A DNA stretch of 64,000 nt from Gracilaria gracilis (Eukaryota > Rhodophyta > Florideophyceae > Gracilariales > Gracilariaceae): positions 2,108,001-2,172,000 of the forward strand of contig JARGSG010000189.1 of assembly GCA_030374805.1 (NCBI GenBank), given 5' to 3'. The position numbers and the translations under genes are program-made. The notes beneath the pieces were generated by a model. That model saw nothing but the letters and a program-made list of their open reading frames with translations. It was not told the DNA's origin and did no database searches. Below are positions 1 through 10,535 of the stretch, piece after piece (position 1 is the stretch's first letter; the number at the start of each line of letters is the position of its first letter).

Positions 1-3000
1 ACGACTCTACCACCGTTTCCCTGACTTTTTCTTTCTACGAATGAGGTCCAATGGAACCGTTCGTACACTGAGGGTTTTGCAGGGTTTTCCCCGGGGGCTT
101 ACGTTAGAGCCGGAAAAGGTTGATCCGACGAGTGCTGGTTCTCTTTATCTAATGTCGCCGAAGGCATGGGGGTTAGAAAAGGGGATGCTGTCATGGTCTC
201 AAGGGCAGCACAACGTGGCCCGTGCAGAGCGCCTTGTCGTGGTGTGCCCCTCTGCCGATGACCCATAACGAGGGTGAGTGAAGAGATATGACGAACATGA
301 ATAGGAACATGGGATACAACGGCGATGATTGTCGGTAGCGAAATGCTCACGCAGCCGAGAGTACCTTTAAGACCTAACGCTGTTTTCGCAACAAAACATA
401 GCTCAGTGAGCGTAACACAGCTGAAGAGTTTTAGGTTGTAGCTAGCTTATCAAAGACGCGTTATAGGTATTGGGGGTTCCTTCTACGAACCCCACGCGAT
501 ATGAGAATAAATAGGCGTATCTCGCTCACAATTAAGAAGAAGAAGAGGGAGAGAGGGCGCGGGAATACTTTCTTAGAAATACTACATAATACCGGCGGTA
601 CCAGTGTGCCTAATGTGGCAATAGATCTGTAATTAAGTGGCTACGCTTTCAAAGAAGGCGATATGGGTTGTTAGGGATCTTCGGCAAGCCCGACACGATA
701 CGAAAGAGAAGGGTACGTGCCTCTTCTCTTTCTTCTTTGCTATGGTTTTGAGTTCCCTATTCCCCAACTCCGGGAGAACTACTCTTCCAAGCACTTCCCT
801 TTCCTTCAAAAAGGACAAAGGACAAAATCGTAAGTATTTCATCAAATGGAAAAAAGCCTTCAATATCTATCTGTCGGATCATATACAAAGGTAGCGAGCG
901 CCGAAATGCATACGTAATTTCAAAGTATGTTTCCTTGCCCCTATTTGTGAGCCTGTCTTATTACTCCTTCGATCAGTTATGAGCCCGGTTTGATGATCGC
1001 TCCTGGCATGGGTCCGTCATAAAGGTCAAGGGTAATGTGATGAGGTCCGTAAGCAATTGCAACAGCGACAACAACATGTTGTACCCTTATGGGTACGGAC
1101 ATTAGAAAAGCGACGCAATCTCACTCTCCAAGACTTGATAAGACAATTTTCACATAGGATGTTGGCCTTGATGGGAGAAAACGATCTGAAGAGAAAGGTT
1201 TACTTCAACCTAGAAATCTGAAGGTTGATGCCCGCATTAACGAAAGAGAAGGGTACGAACCAACTATCTAATTATGACACGATGCATTAACCTACTGGGG
1301 TCGCATTGAACAGTCTGTGTTTCCTGCTTTGCTGATTAAATGGACGTGATGCAAAGACGAAAAACAGTCTGCGATGAAAAAGCTTCACCATTTACGTTCG
1401 TCGGTTGTCAATGAAAAGTTGTTGATGTCGCTGAAAATGAGCGAGTGGAAAGGCTGAGAAAGCCAATGAAGCACCACTGGACATGCCCGACGTCAACGTT
1501 TAGATAATGGTTCGCGAAAATTAGGTTCACGAGTCAGTAGATCCTCAACTACATGAGAAATGACTCCATTCTACACTGGGCTCCAAACTGTTTACCGCGA
1601 ACTTCATGGTAAACGCCGTTTACAAACGCTACCCTGAAGTTCAGGGTAAACAGTTTGTAGTGAGCCTGAAGCAACTACATGAGACTACGTGTACACGACG
1701 AAATGAGTTGTCGTCCGAGCAGAACGAGCAATATTTGCTACGAGATATGCAATGGCCGCAGACGTTTTTGGGCTTCCTGAGGAAGATAAACCGATTACAA
1801 GATAGTTGTTTTCTAATGAGAGAAATGGAAGACTTACCCGGCGCAAGTTCGCCAAGAAAAAGGAGAAGAAGGAAAAGACAGGTACGTAACTCTAATAGTA
1901 CGTTGAATTCGGTGTGGGCGCAAACGGTCTGGAGATTAAGACACATCCAAGATGCATGTCTATGTGTGATCGCTGCACGATTGCAATAAATCTTCACACC
2001 GTGTGAGGAGAAAAAACGTAACAAGAAACGCGCTGTTGGACAAACGCAAGAGTTAGTTTTCAAGTCTGACTTTCAGATTTGTCTCTTGGTCAACCAACCC
2101 TTGGGTGCGAGAAATGTATCGCCAATCATATTTGTGCTTTGCTGCTCTTGTTCTTCCTCTTGATATCAGTCCGCCTGATGCAGCCGTACATCCCGGCTCC
2201 AGAATCATCGGGAAACCAGACCAATTACCCTACCTCAAATCTGTTTTGAAACGCTTTATGGATATTCATCTCGTACCCTCGCATCACAAACTCCCGTTCA
2301 TCAACACCGCTGGCGAACTTGGCGGCATCGAGCTCTCCAAATCGAGTAGTAGAAATGCAACGCCTCATAATACGACGAAATCATGACTCAAGCCAAAGTG
2401 AGCACTCTGAACAAGGCTTTACAGGAGAGCCCGATATCGTACACCAAAGCCATATTGTTGTTTGCATCATCTCCGATTATTAATCTAAGAGAGAATTCAG
2501 CTCACCCGAAGCGTAGTTGTATTGCGCATTGGCACAGTACGCCAATGCTGCAGGTAGAGCTCTTTTCCGACCTTGGTGCTCTGGGTGCGTCGTTTGATTG
2601 ATTTCATCTGCATCAGGTTGCAGGTCCTCGGATAACGATCAGGCGCCAACTTCGATCACGTCAGGAACGAGTATCCTTGTATGCGTAATGTTTGGAAAGG
2701 ATGTTATCCGTGGACGCTCACGAGAAAGGAGCGTTTCTTTGCGATGAGGAGATCGTATCGAGAAGGTAGAATATATCTGTATTCATGATGAGACATATCT
2801 ATCTGAAACGTTTTTCAAGACATTTGTGAAGGTTTCAGACATTTGTGAAGGTTTCAGACTGAAACGTGGTGCCGCCCAGCATGCACGAGGTGGCCAGGAG
2901 ACCCAATAAATCGCCGTTTTCACGACATCGCCGTGACGGCGAATTTTAATTTAAAAATGACGCATAGACTGCTGCTGCAACGTTGTCCTCGAAGTCATGA

Positions 3001-3376
3001 GTTGAAGCCACTGAGGCATCCACGAGCAATGCATACTGCAAAATTACTGGCCACTACAGCACCACTCTGGTGGATGAGACGCAGCCTCCACCAACGACCC
3101 CATAGCAACTGGCTGTATTTTCATGTGCTCATGTGGAACTGGAGATATCTACCCTTGTACATGACTATTTGTTTGCCACGTCGAGTCATTCGACCAACCG
3201 TGCGTCAACTAAATACCAACACGCTTTGCGCCCTACTTTGCGCTCGACTTTCTCCACCCTCTTCTCGGCTGCACGTTTGGTCTCACGTCTGATCATCTTA
3301 CTCTGTTTTAGGGAGACAACGTTCGCTTCGCTTGCCTCCACTTTCACTTCCTCGGCTCCACAAAGCGAAGCACAAG
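1..3376. other. No recognisable gene; intergenic or decayed sequence
   Basis: I see no frame with a family signature on either strand. The longest ATG frame is 1606-1989 (+, 127 codons, basic and low-complexity near its end), which I do not recognise. The stretch holds an inverted repeat at 1584-1657 and an exact 18-bp direct repeat at 700-717 and 1240-1257. It may be decayed transposon sequence, but there are no LTRs or terminal repeats to prove it. The last few hundred bases should hold the promoter of the gene starting at 3377. Confidence 0.6.
1584..1657. repeat. Imperfect inverted repeat (foldback)
   Basis: The left arm (1584-1606) reads CAAACTGTTTACC, then GAACTTCA. The right arm (1635-1657) reads TGAAGTTC, then GGTAAACAGTTTG. 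The two blocks pair perfectly apart from one or two unpaired bases between them, leaving a loop of about 28 nt. It could be a foldback element remnant or a structured RNA; nothing around it decides. Confidence 0.75.
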
Positions 3377-4816
3377 ATGGCAGAACGTAGCTCTGCTTTT
3401 GTCAACAACTTACCGCTTCAGGGCAGTCAATGCATCAGGTCTTCTTCATTCATCCCAGCCGTTTCCAAGCGCGCTGAACAATCGCTCGAATTCAGTCGTC
3501 ATGCTACCAAGCGGGCGTCGAGAGTCATCGCACCAACAGCCGTGCTGTCGGAACAGCCACTCGATCACGCGTCGTCGCGCCCTTCCCCGGGATCTCTTCA
3601 GCATTCTGGCGTATTCAGCGTGAATCCGGACCTGCTCGATAGTGACAATGAAGAAAACTTGCGCGGGTTTGTCAAGACCAGAGGCAGTCTTGTACCTGGT
3701 CAAGAATTCGTGTTCTGGTGGGTAGGTGATATATATGGGCTCATTGACGATCAGCCGACAAAGCATCTTTTCTCCTTTGAGGGTTACAATATTGGGCGAA
3801 TGGTACGTGTAGATGGTGGATGGAGGCTGCTTTCGAGGGAAGTGGGATTGTACAAGCATCCTCGAACGGGTCGTATTCTTGACATGTGGGAGAATCCATA
3901 CACCGGTGCTACAAACCAATGCGTACATGTGTGGAATGATCCTGTTAACCAACAGTTTCTGTTGAAGGGACCACGCGGTTCATTCAAGGTTCCCACCACA
4001 ACATATGAAGATGATGTGTACTGGCATGCTGAAGTGTTCCTCAACTACAAGTCGCCACTGCCTCGGTCAGACTTCCCCGATAACGTCGGCTCTGATACGT
4101 ACCAATCTGCCGAAATGTTCCAGTTCTTCTCGACAAAGCAGCAACTAAAGTCTGAAAAACCGAGTGCGGACTGTGTCATTAGTTGGGTGAGAGTTGGGCA
4201 ATGGCTTCCATGGATGGAAATGGGTGACAGATCCGGTCGTCTTGTGTATCATTGTCGTGGAAGAAAACTTGTGAATGGCTTCGCAGACCTACCGGACCAT
4301 GTACAATCATACATTCTCGATAACCATCCTGAATACAGCTCCGCTCCAACCAGTTTCACCACACCGAATGAGACGAGCTGGACGTATATGCGGAAGCTGC
4401 TTGCAAATCGTGGGACACCTCGAGCAGACGGTCGCATAGCGCGCCCTGCGTCCACGGAATTGCAACTGATTCGAGGTAAGGACAAGGTAGCGCAACCACC
4501 AAAAGACTTGTCCAGAGATCAATTGCGACGCTACAACGGGGAGGGTGTGAACCTACCTGTACTTTTGGCTGTAGATGGTGATGTATATGACGTGAGCTCT
4601 GCGAAGAGACATTATGGTCCCGGTGAAACCTATCATTGCTTAGTTGGACGCGACGCTAGCTGGGCCCTTGTGAGCGGAGACCTCTCCGAAGAAGCTCTTC
4701 AGGACAGTGATGCTCATCTGAGAGATCGTCTCGATGACAAGCAGCTTTCCGACTTGAAGCACTGGAGCGAATTCTTTGCAAAGAACTACCCGCGCGTCTC
4801 AAGGCTTGTCGACTAG
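3377..4816 (+). CDS. DUF1838-like protein with C-terminal MAPR/cytochrome b5-like domain
   Basis: The frame encodes 479 residues from the ATG at 3377; the frame is open further upstream but without an ATG. Residues 1-60 are rich in Ser, Ala and basic residues with few acids, like an organelle targeting peptide. Residues of about 95-335 resemble DUF1838 (FVKTRGSLVPGQEFVFWWVG near the start, then MWENPYTG). Residues of about 390-475 match the membrane-associated progesterone receptor (MAPR) form of cytochrome b5: YNG, VLLAVDGDVYDVSSAKRHYGPG, then GRDASWAL. MAPR proteins bind heme through tyrosines and partner P450s or other membrane enzymes. DUF1838 has no established reaction. No membrane helix is evident, so targeting or the partner domain would set its location. 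I infer a heme-linked oxidoreductase or binding role. The domain pairing is unusual (see findings). Confidence 0.8.
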   Translation: MAERSSAFVNNLPLQGSQCIRSSSFIPAVSKRAEQSLEFSRHATKRASRVIAPTAVLSEQPLDHASSRPSPGSLQHSGVFSVNPDLLDSDNEENLRGFVKTRGSLVPGQEFVFWWVGDIYGLIDDQPTKHLFSFEGYNIGRMVRVDGGWRLLSREVGLYKHPRTGRILDMWENPYTGATNQCVHVWNDPVNQQFLLKGPRGSFKVPTTTYEDDVYWHAEVFLNYKSPLPRSDFPDNVGSDTYQSAEMFQFFSTKQQLKSEKPSADCVISWVRVGQWLPWMEMGDRSGRLVYHCRGRKLVNGFADLPDHVQSYILDNHPEYSSAPTSFTTPNETSWTYMRKLLANRGTPRADGRIARPASTELQLIRGKDKVAQPPKDLSRDQLRRYNGEGVNLPVLLAVDGDVYDVSSAKRHYGPGETYHCLVGRDASWALVSGDLSEEALQDSDAHLRDRLDDKQLSDLKHWSEFFAKNYPRVSRLVD

Positions 4817-6967
4817 CATGTGAATGCCAGCCGAGGATGTGGGCGGCTCTTTTTCTTGTGTGTAACGTTTTCCTTTCAATTTCCCGTTTGGGCTTTTTTG
4901 TTTCACTGTATGGTGCCTATGCGACTCTCTTTTTGAGTGGCTATGCGACTAATACGTTTGATATAAATATTCTTGTACTAATCCCTGTCCCTTCAGAAGG
5001 TTCTCATCGTGGCGCTAACGCCCAGGAGCTACTGAGGTCCATGGCTCCACAAGTGAGAGCCACCATGAACTCTGATTAAAACTGCTCAGCACACCATTCC
5101 CAGCGCAGCAGATCGTGAGAACCCTATCGATGGATATCATGCAGTAGATACCTCCGTGCCGTATTGCCCAAGATTTTCTGGACAGAGAGGAGTAAAGTTT
5201 AAACCGATTCACTAATCAACTTACACCCAGGATAAGAAATCAGCAAACGAGCCGGTTATAGTACCACAGGAATGCAATGAAGCCATCCCATCATGCAGCT
5301 GAATATTGCAATCCTCACTGTACGCAGTCCTCCACCTCAAAGAGAATATGAAAACAGTATTCTGCAAGAAGAATGAAGCCTCGTACAAATCATCAGAGAG
5401 GTGGACGACTTGGCCCAGAGACACATACTCAAGTACTACTGAGCATCGAAGGAAAAGGAAGCACATATCCTTCCAAAGTAACAATGACGAACCGCTGAGG
5501 AGAAACGCAGAGTTATAACAACGAAATGTAGTTATTCTTCTTCTTCTTTAGTATGGTTCACTGCTCCTTATCGCGAAGTAGAACGACAACCATACTATTT
5601 CTACATATAGCTATCTCTCCTACAGAAGGCTAGAAACTTCGACCCATTGGTTGATCATCGCTTACCATCGCTTTGTCTTTCCTTTCCCGAGTAGCGGGCA
5701 GCTCGTTTCTCCGCGAGACGTCTGTTAACGGACACCGGATTATAGCGTGATCCACATCTTTCTTGACGTTTGTACCCCAATCCCATCGCACTGGCTTCCT
5801 ATCGACAAAAGCAGCCACTAGATTTAGAGAGCAGATGTGTCAGATCGCGAGAAATACTGGTACGGCTGGCATATCACCCACGAAAAACCTGTTGATCAGC
5901 CAGATGGTCACTCGAAAAAAGAGGCATTCGGATGTATTATTAGTGTTCAACGGAAAGTCGTACTTGGTATACCAAAGAGGTGCGAAATCCAAGGGCCGAC
6001 TTGCCCATTGCCCTCGAAGGAACTTGAGTCTACCAAGTCTCAGGTGCATGCGTAGGATTCAAACATAAGAAGAGCGAGGAAGGCCATGAGAACAATCTGA
6101 GAAAGCAAGAACGGGCCCATTTTCTGAGTATCGCGTGTCAACCAGCAACGTGACAGAGGAGATGTAGATGCTTTCTTGAAGAAGGTTAGGACTCATGTAA
6201 AGATGATGATGAAGATGATGAGAGAGTTCACAGACGGCAATCTGCAGTTGCTTGGCGAGGTTCGTTTCGCAGATTGCTTCCTTGTCGTGAATCACGACTC
6301 GTGATTATGGTCGAGATGACACTCATGGACACGAACGAACGAACGAACACGAAACGAGAGAATTTCCAACGGATGATTAATTTCTCGCCAAATCTTTCGC
6401 GTCTGACCGCTACCCTTGTAACTTCTATGTTTGTGTAGGCTTTTCACGATCAGGATTTCGATTCTCGCTTGCAGCTGGGAGGCCTCTTGCCTGAACAAAC
6501 CAGATTCTTTTCGCGGAGCTAGTGCGCTGTTTGTCCACCGGGAGTCTGGGGGGCGGCCCAATTCCCTTGAGGCCATGAGTCACATGAGAGTTGCTAGCAA
6601 GACTCCGACTTTAAACTCATGCATTGTGTGTTGCTCGGTGCTCCGCCTCGAAGCTACTGGGTTGTGGCTCTCGCGAAAGCATGAGCATGTGAGGTATAAC
6701 CCAGAATCTACTATTCCACCACTCAGCGAAAGTTTTCGCTTGTCGAAGAATAAGAAAGGTGCAGCGATATCGACACAACTTTTCTTCACATCCAGTGCGA
6801 ATTCTGCAATTCATGACATCGATTTTGTATCAGAATTAGGTTCGCATGTATTCGGAAAATATTGCGGAAGTGACCACTTCAAAAGTTTTGAAACATGAAC
6901 CAACTTTGATTTCTATACGATAAATCTTGCTTCGTTCTCAGTGAGTCATATCTTCTTGACAAAGGAC
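4817..6967. other. Intergenic, no supported gene
   Basis: 2.15 kb between two same-strand genes. Only short overlapping frames occur on both strands, none with a recognised motif. It holds the 3' end of the DUF1838-MAPR transcript and the promoter of TDP1. A short ATG-rich, GATGATG-type repetitive run lies at about 6200-6225. Confidence 0.6.
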
Positions 6968-8551
6968 ATGAGCTCGCCTGATGGATCTCAAGCGAAGGGC
7001 AGAGGAGCGTCCGCCCAGGAGCTTAGAAGACGCACGTCAAAAAAGAGAGACCGAAGCTCAAGTATTGAACGAAATGATTTTCGAAATGTCCCGGGAGCGG
7101 AATATGTCGAGAACATATCTTTCGCTGGCTTCTACCTCCTCAAAACAATCGACGTTCAAGAAAACTTCCCTACGATTCGTATAGAGGACATCGTTCCGCC
7201 TGGCGCAGACTTGGCGGTTATTTGCAACTACAAGTTCGATATCCCCTGGCTCTGGCAAAGAGCACCGGCAATTCAGACATGTCGCAAAGTCCTGCTAGTG
7301 CATGGAGAACGATTGGAAGAGGAGAAAGTATGGGAGAGGTTTTTTCAGGGCGAAGGTGCAATTGATCGGGTTCGATTTGTTCGGCCTGAAACGCCAATGT
7401 ATGGAACAGTCCATTCGAAAGCGTTTGCATTGTTTTACCCCAATGGATGTAGAATTTGTATTCATACCGCCAACATGATACAACAAGACTGGGACTACAA
7501 GACACAAGGGGCTTATGTGCGCGATTTCCCTAAGATGCAACGGCAGTCTGTACAGAAGCCTGGAAGCCAGGACTTCAAGAATCAGCTGGTGCGGTATTTT
7601 AGTGCATGCCTAAAAGAACCCGAAAGGCAAGATGTCCTGAAAGCAATTGACAAGTATGACTTTTCGTCCGCTGGCGTGGCCTTGGTTGCAAGCGTTCCGG
7701 GAGTTCATGAAGGGGAACGTAGAGCTTGGTATGGAAATCTGCGTTTAAGAAGCGTGCTCCAAGAGTTTGTGGAGGGCTCCAACGAAGATTCGGTTGCTGT
7801 CTGTCAGTTTAGCTCACTTGGGTCGATTCAAGAGAAATGGTTGAAGGAAGAGTTTCACGATACTTTGTTCGCCAGTAAGCGAGTTGAAAGGCCAAAGAAG
7901 CCGAAACTGAGTGAAGAAATCCATTTGGTGTATCCCACACTCCATCAAGTCCAAAACTCTAACGAGGGACTAGCGGCAGGCGGGTCTTTGCCTGTACCTG
8001 GTAAGAACCTGCACAGAGAGCATATACTGAGCAGGTTGTACAAATGGGACGCGAGTATCAGCCATAGAGAGAAGGCAATGCCGCACATCAAAACATTCCT
8101 TCGCTATTCAAGAACGCAACCGCACAACCCTATTTGGGTTATGCTGGGTAGCTTCAACCTCAGTGTCGCGGCTTGGGGTCGAAGTCTCAAACCAGTGAGA
8201 AAAAGTAGCATCGGACGCGTCAAGATCCTTTCTTATGAGATGGGTGTCTTATTCGCACCGCAGCTGTCGTGTCCTTCTGTGTTTTGCCTTGAATATGGAA
8301 CAATATCAATGACACTCTCTTCGGATGAACATCGTTCATGGAAAGAGGCGGCGAAGAAGTCACCCGTAATCCTACAGCTGTGTGGCAGCCATTCGGAGAG
8401 GGCAAAGAAAGGTAACAGAAGCGACGGCTTGCTTTTGGGGACAAACCAAGGTCGTGCAGTTGTGGATTTGCCCGTTCCTTATCGGCTGCCGGCTGAACGG
8501 TACCATGATAGAGACACGCCTTGGACAGTTGAGTTTTGTTCAATGACATGA
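6968..8551 (+). CDS. TDP1: Tyrosyl-DNA phosphodiesterase 1
   Basis: A single frame of 527 residues from ATG 6968; an upstream in-frame GTG at 6941 was rejected. The enzyme removes tyrosyl peptides and other adducts from DNA 3' ends, chiefly trapped topoisomerase I, in the nucleus (family knowledge). Both phospholipase-D type HKD halves are visible: H149-x-K151 in HSKAFALFYPNG followed by HTANM (N169), and H373-x-K375 in MPHIKTFLRY followed by the conserved Asn in GSFNLSVAAWG. Spacing and length fit the catalytic core of animal TDP1. Residues 1-40 form a short, charged, probably disordered tail, as in other eukaryotes. No FHA or zinc-finger extension is present. The downstream neighbour on the opposite strand is convergent. 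Identification is firm. Confidence 0.95.
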   Translation: MSSPDGSQAKGRGASAQELRRRTSKKRDRSSSIERNDFRNVPGAEYVENISFAGFYLLKTIDVQENFPTIRIEDIVPPGADLAVICNYKFDIPWLWQRAPAIQTCRKVLLVHGERLEEEKVWERFFQGEGAIDRVRFVRPETPMYGTVHSKAFALFYPNGCRICIHTANMIQQDWDYKTQGAYVRDFPKMQRQSVQKPGSQDFKNQLVRYFSACLKEPERQDVLKAIDKYDFSSAGVALVASVPGVHEGERRAWYGNLRLRSVLQEFVEGSNEDSVAVCQFSSLGSIQEKWLKEEFHDTLFASKRVERPKKPKLSEEIHLVYPTLHQVQNSNEGLAAGGSLPVPGKNLHREHILSRLYKWDASISHREKAMPHIKTFLRYSRTQPHNPIWVMLGSFNLSVAAWGRSLKPVRKSSIGRVKILSYEMGVLFAPQLSCPSVFCLEYGTISMTLSSDEHRSWKEAAKKSPVILQLCGSHSERAKKGNRSDGLLLGTNQGRAVVDLPVPYRLPAERYHDRDTPWTVEFCSMT

Positions 8552-9122
8552 CAATACCAAGCGAAAGACATAAGAAACCATGAAATACGAGAATTTCATT
8601 AGGAAGTAAGTGGGGGCTGTGTGCAGTATCTCACTGGGAGCACGATCGCTCTAGCCCATGATGTACCGTTATCGCAACGGTATCTATGTAAACTACAAAA
8701 ACGTCAAAGCATCAAATTGCCGAAAGGCGGAGTGTTCATCGGGAGAACTTAAAAGGGGCGTTGCGGTGTACAGGTATCCAGTACTTGATTCTCTGTTTTA
8801 CAACCTTCGTAGTGTTTAAGTTCACCGAAGGCATTTTCGACGCAACTGTGTTATTAACGGATTAGAGACGGGCGTGTAAACTACACGTAGATGAGCTTCT
8901 GATCTGTAAGCCCGTCTCTGGAGCTAATGCATTCCACTACCTATGGGAGCCATCGAAGCGACGAGGTGTCTTCTGACATGGCTTTTGTTCGACGATGAGG
9001 CACAAGCTGCGGGGTTTGCTTCGGTCCAACGCCTGTTGGTATCTTTGTTTTTGGGGAAGTCCCCTCCCGCAGAGTCGGGCACTCTTGTCTTCACTCCTCT
9101 TGAAATTGAACACGAGTTCTTG
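8552..9122. other. Convergent intergenic region with two hairpins
   Basis: 571 bp between the 3' ends of TDP1 (+) and the membrane protein (-). It has no coding frame of note. It contains the perfect hairpin TACCGTT-ATCGC-AACGGTA at 8664-8682 and a larger structured segment at 8864-8919. Either could be a transcript-end structure or a small RNA. Confidence 0.6.
8864..8919. repeat. Nested hairpin, candidate structured RNA
   Basis: Ten-base arms AGAGACGGGC (8864-8873) and GCCCGTCTCT (8910-8919) pair perfectly. Just inside the left arm is a second hairpin CGTGT-AAACT-ACACG (8873-8887), and the loop contains ATGA and CTGA. A C/D-type snoRNA was considered, but the boxes are not convincing. Confidence 0.45.
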
Positions 9123-10535
9123 TCATGACAGGGCGTCTAAGTTTTGCTTGCTTGTGTCTATAGCCACCACTCTTCTGTTAAGACTTTCACTCTCGATCGC
9201 TATCACAAAACCAGTACTTCGCTCCAGAGTTCCAGTCGCATACTTCTTCCAAGACTTCGTATTTATGGGGAATCGTGCTTCATCTTTCTGGTGTGCAGCA
9301 ATCCGGACAACGACGTAAAGAAGCAGGGTGAAAGAGTTCACCGCTAGAAGAATCGATGCTTTTGAGAAATCAAAAGCACCACACTGCGTGTAATGTGGAA
9401 CCATTCCCTCACAGTTTGAGCCTATGTCTTCAGCCTTGAGTGCAAACACAGATTTCAGAACGTCTCCTTTTGTCAGGCTCTTAACATTTGCCAGGTCTCC
9501 GTTCACGTTTTCTTTCTTCTCACCTGGGCTTTCCATTTGCACGGTCCTGAAGATTGATACTGCCCTTGTCAAATCTGTCCAATGTAATCCCCTCGACACA
9601 CAGGATATGGAGTACACTCTGGACCTTTCGCCATCGGGGAATATTTCCCATACGGTCTCATTTGTAGTAAGGACCCTTTCTATCTCCTCATCAGTGAGAA
9701 GCACTTCGATACCCTTTGTCGCTACACGTCGTTCACCATTATTCGCCTTGGTTCTAACTGACCAGAAAAAGAAAGCAAGACCAGTTGCTGTATCGTATGT
9801 CAAATCGCCTCGACAATAGTTCTCGTCATTCGTTTCCGTTCTCTGGCAGTGGTCGGGGTCGTCAACTACCGAAGCATTGGTAATAATGGTATCGAAAGTA
9901 CCACCATCCTTTCCAACAGTTAGACTTCCACACTCTGTGCAAGGTAGCACCTGAACGTTGCAGTCCCTGGCAACTGCTCTTGACTCGAGGGTTTTTGCTT
10001 CTGTGACAGGCAATATAGACCTACCAACCTCAGTTATGTGAACGTCGCTTAAACTTAGGTTGACGCTTGAACCCTCATAAACTATATCCCACTCTGAATC
10101 AATCCATTCAGACCTTTGAACTAGTAAGGATGCCGAGGCTATACCAACATCAGAATGGCCTGCCCATGGTGAAGAACACACACCGGTGCTGTTTGCCTTC
10201 TCCGGCTTACAATTGTTTCGTTCGTCAATGCCAGTTTCAACCCAAACCTCGGATGGGAGGGATATGAGGGAAAGAAGAATAAGGAAGCAAACCCATGTTG
10301 AGGAGATGTATCTGGCATTGGGGTTGATAGTGTTACAGCAGACCATATTCATCAACGACTTGAGTCCGCGCCATATACTGACTTCTTCTGAGTCCATGGA
10401 GAATGTCTTGCCAGTCATTCTAAACTCCAACCTGGACGAATGAACGTATACTTTCTCAATTAGCTTTGAAAAGAAAGCATTAATGAACCAAAGGCAAATG
10501 TTGAGCACCGCATTAAGCACTTGCAGAGACACCAT
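9123..10535 (-). CDS. Unrecognised membrane protein with cysteine-containing lumenal/extracellular region
   Basis: 470 residues from the ATG at 10535; the frame opens at 10628 but only with GTG. I do not recognise a family. Visible features are a hydrophobic N-terminus (about residues 3-22), a second strong helix near residues 79-98 (WVCFLILLSLISL), a long soluble region of about 290 residues with several Cys (including a CTEC pair) and NxS/T sites, and a third helix near the C-terminus (SILLAVNSFTLLLYVVVRIA) followed by a tail of about 60 residues. The soluble part is likely extracytoplasmic, given its Cys residues and sequons. Codon use and uninterrupted length support a real gene. It is convergent with TDP1. 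It may belong to a lineage-specific family. Confidence 0.7.
   Translation of the reverse strand: MVSLQVLNAVLNICLWFINAFFSKLIEKVYVHSSRLEFRMTGKTFSMDSEEVSIWRGLKSLMNMVCCNTINPNARYISSTWVCFLILLSLISLPSEVWVETGIDERNNCKPEKANSTGVCSSPWAGHSDVGIASASLLVQRSEWIDSEWDIVYEGSSVNLSLSDVHITEVGRSILPVTEAKTLESRAVARDCNVQVLPCTECGSLTVGKDGGTFDTIITNASVVDDPDHCQRTETNDENYCRGDLTYDTATGLAFFFWSVRTKANNGERRVATKGIEVLLTDEEIERVLTTNETVWEIFPDGERSRVYSISCVSRGLHWTDLTRAVSIFRTVQMESPGEKKENVNGDLANVKSLTKGDVLKSVFALKAEDIGSNCEGMVPHYTQCGAFDFSKASILLAVNSFTLLLYVVVRIAAHQKDEARFPINTKSWKKYATGTLERSTGFVIAIESESLNRRVVAIDTSKQNLDALS

Noticed and set aside
5630..6068. Frames resembling a transposase fragment on both strands
   Set aside because: Phrases such as KPVRWDWG recall piggyBac-type transposases, but no catalytic Asp motif or continuous frame supports it.
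8864..8919. C/D-box snoRNA or tRNA gene
   Set aside because: ATGA and CTGA occur in the loop, but box consensus and spacing are poor and there is no tRNA B-box.
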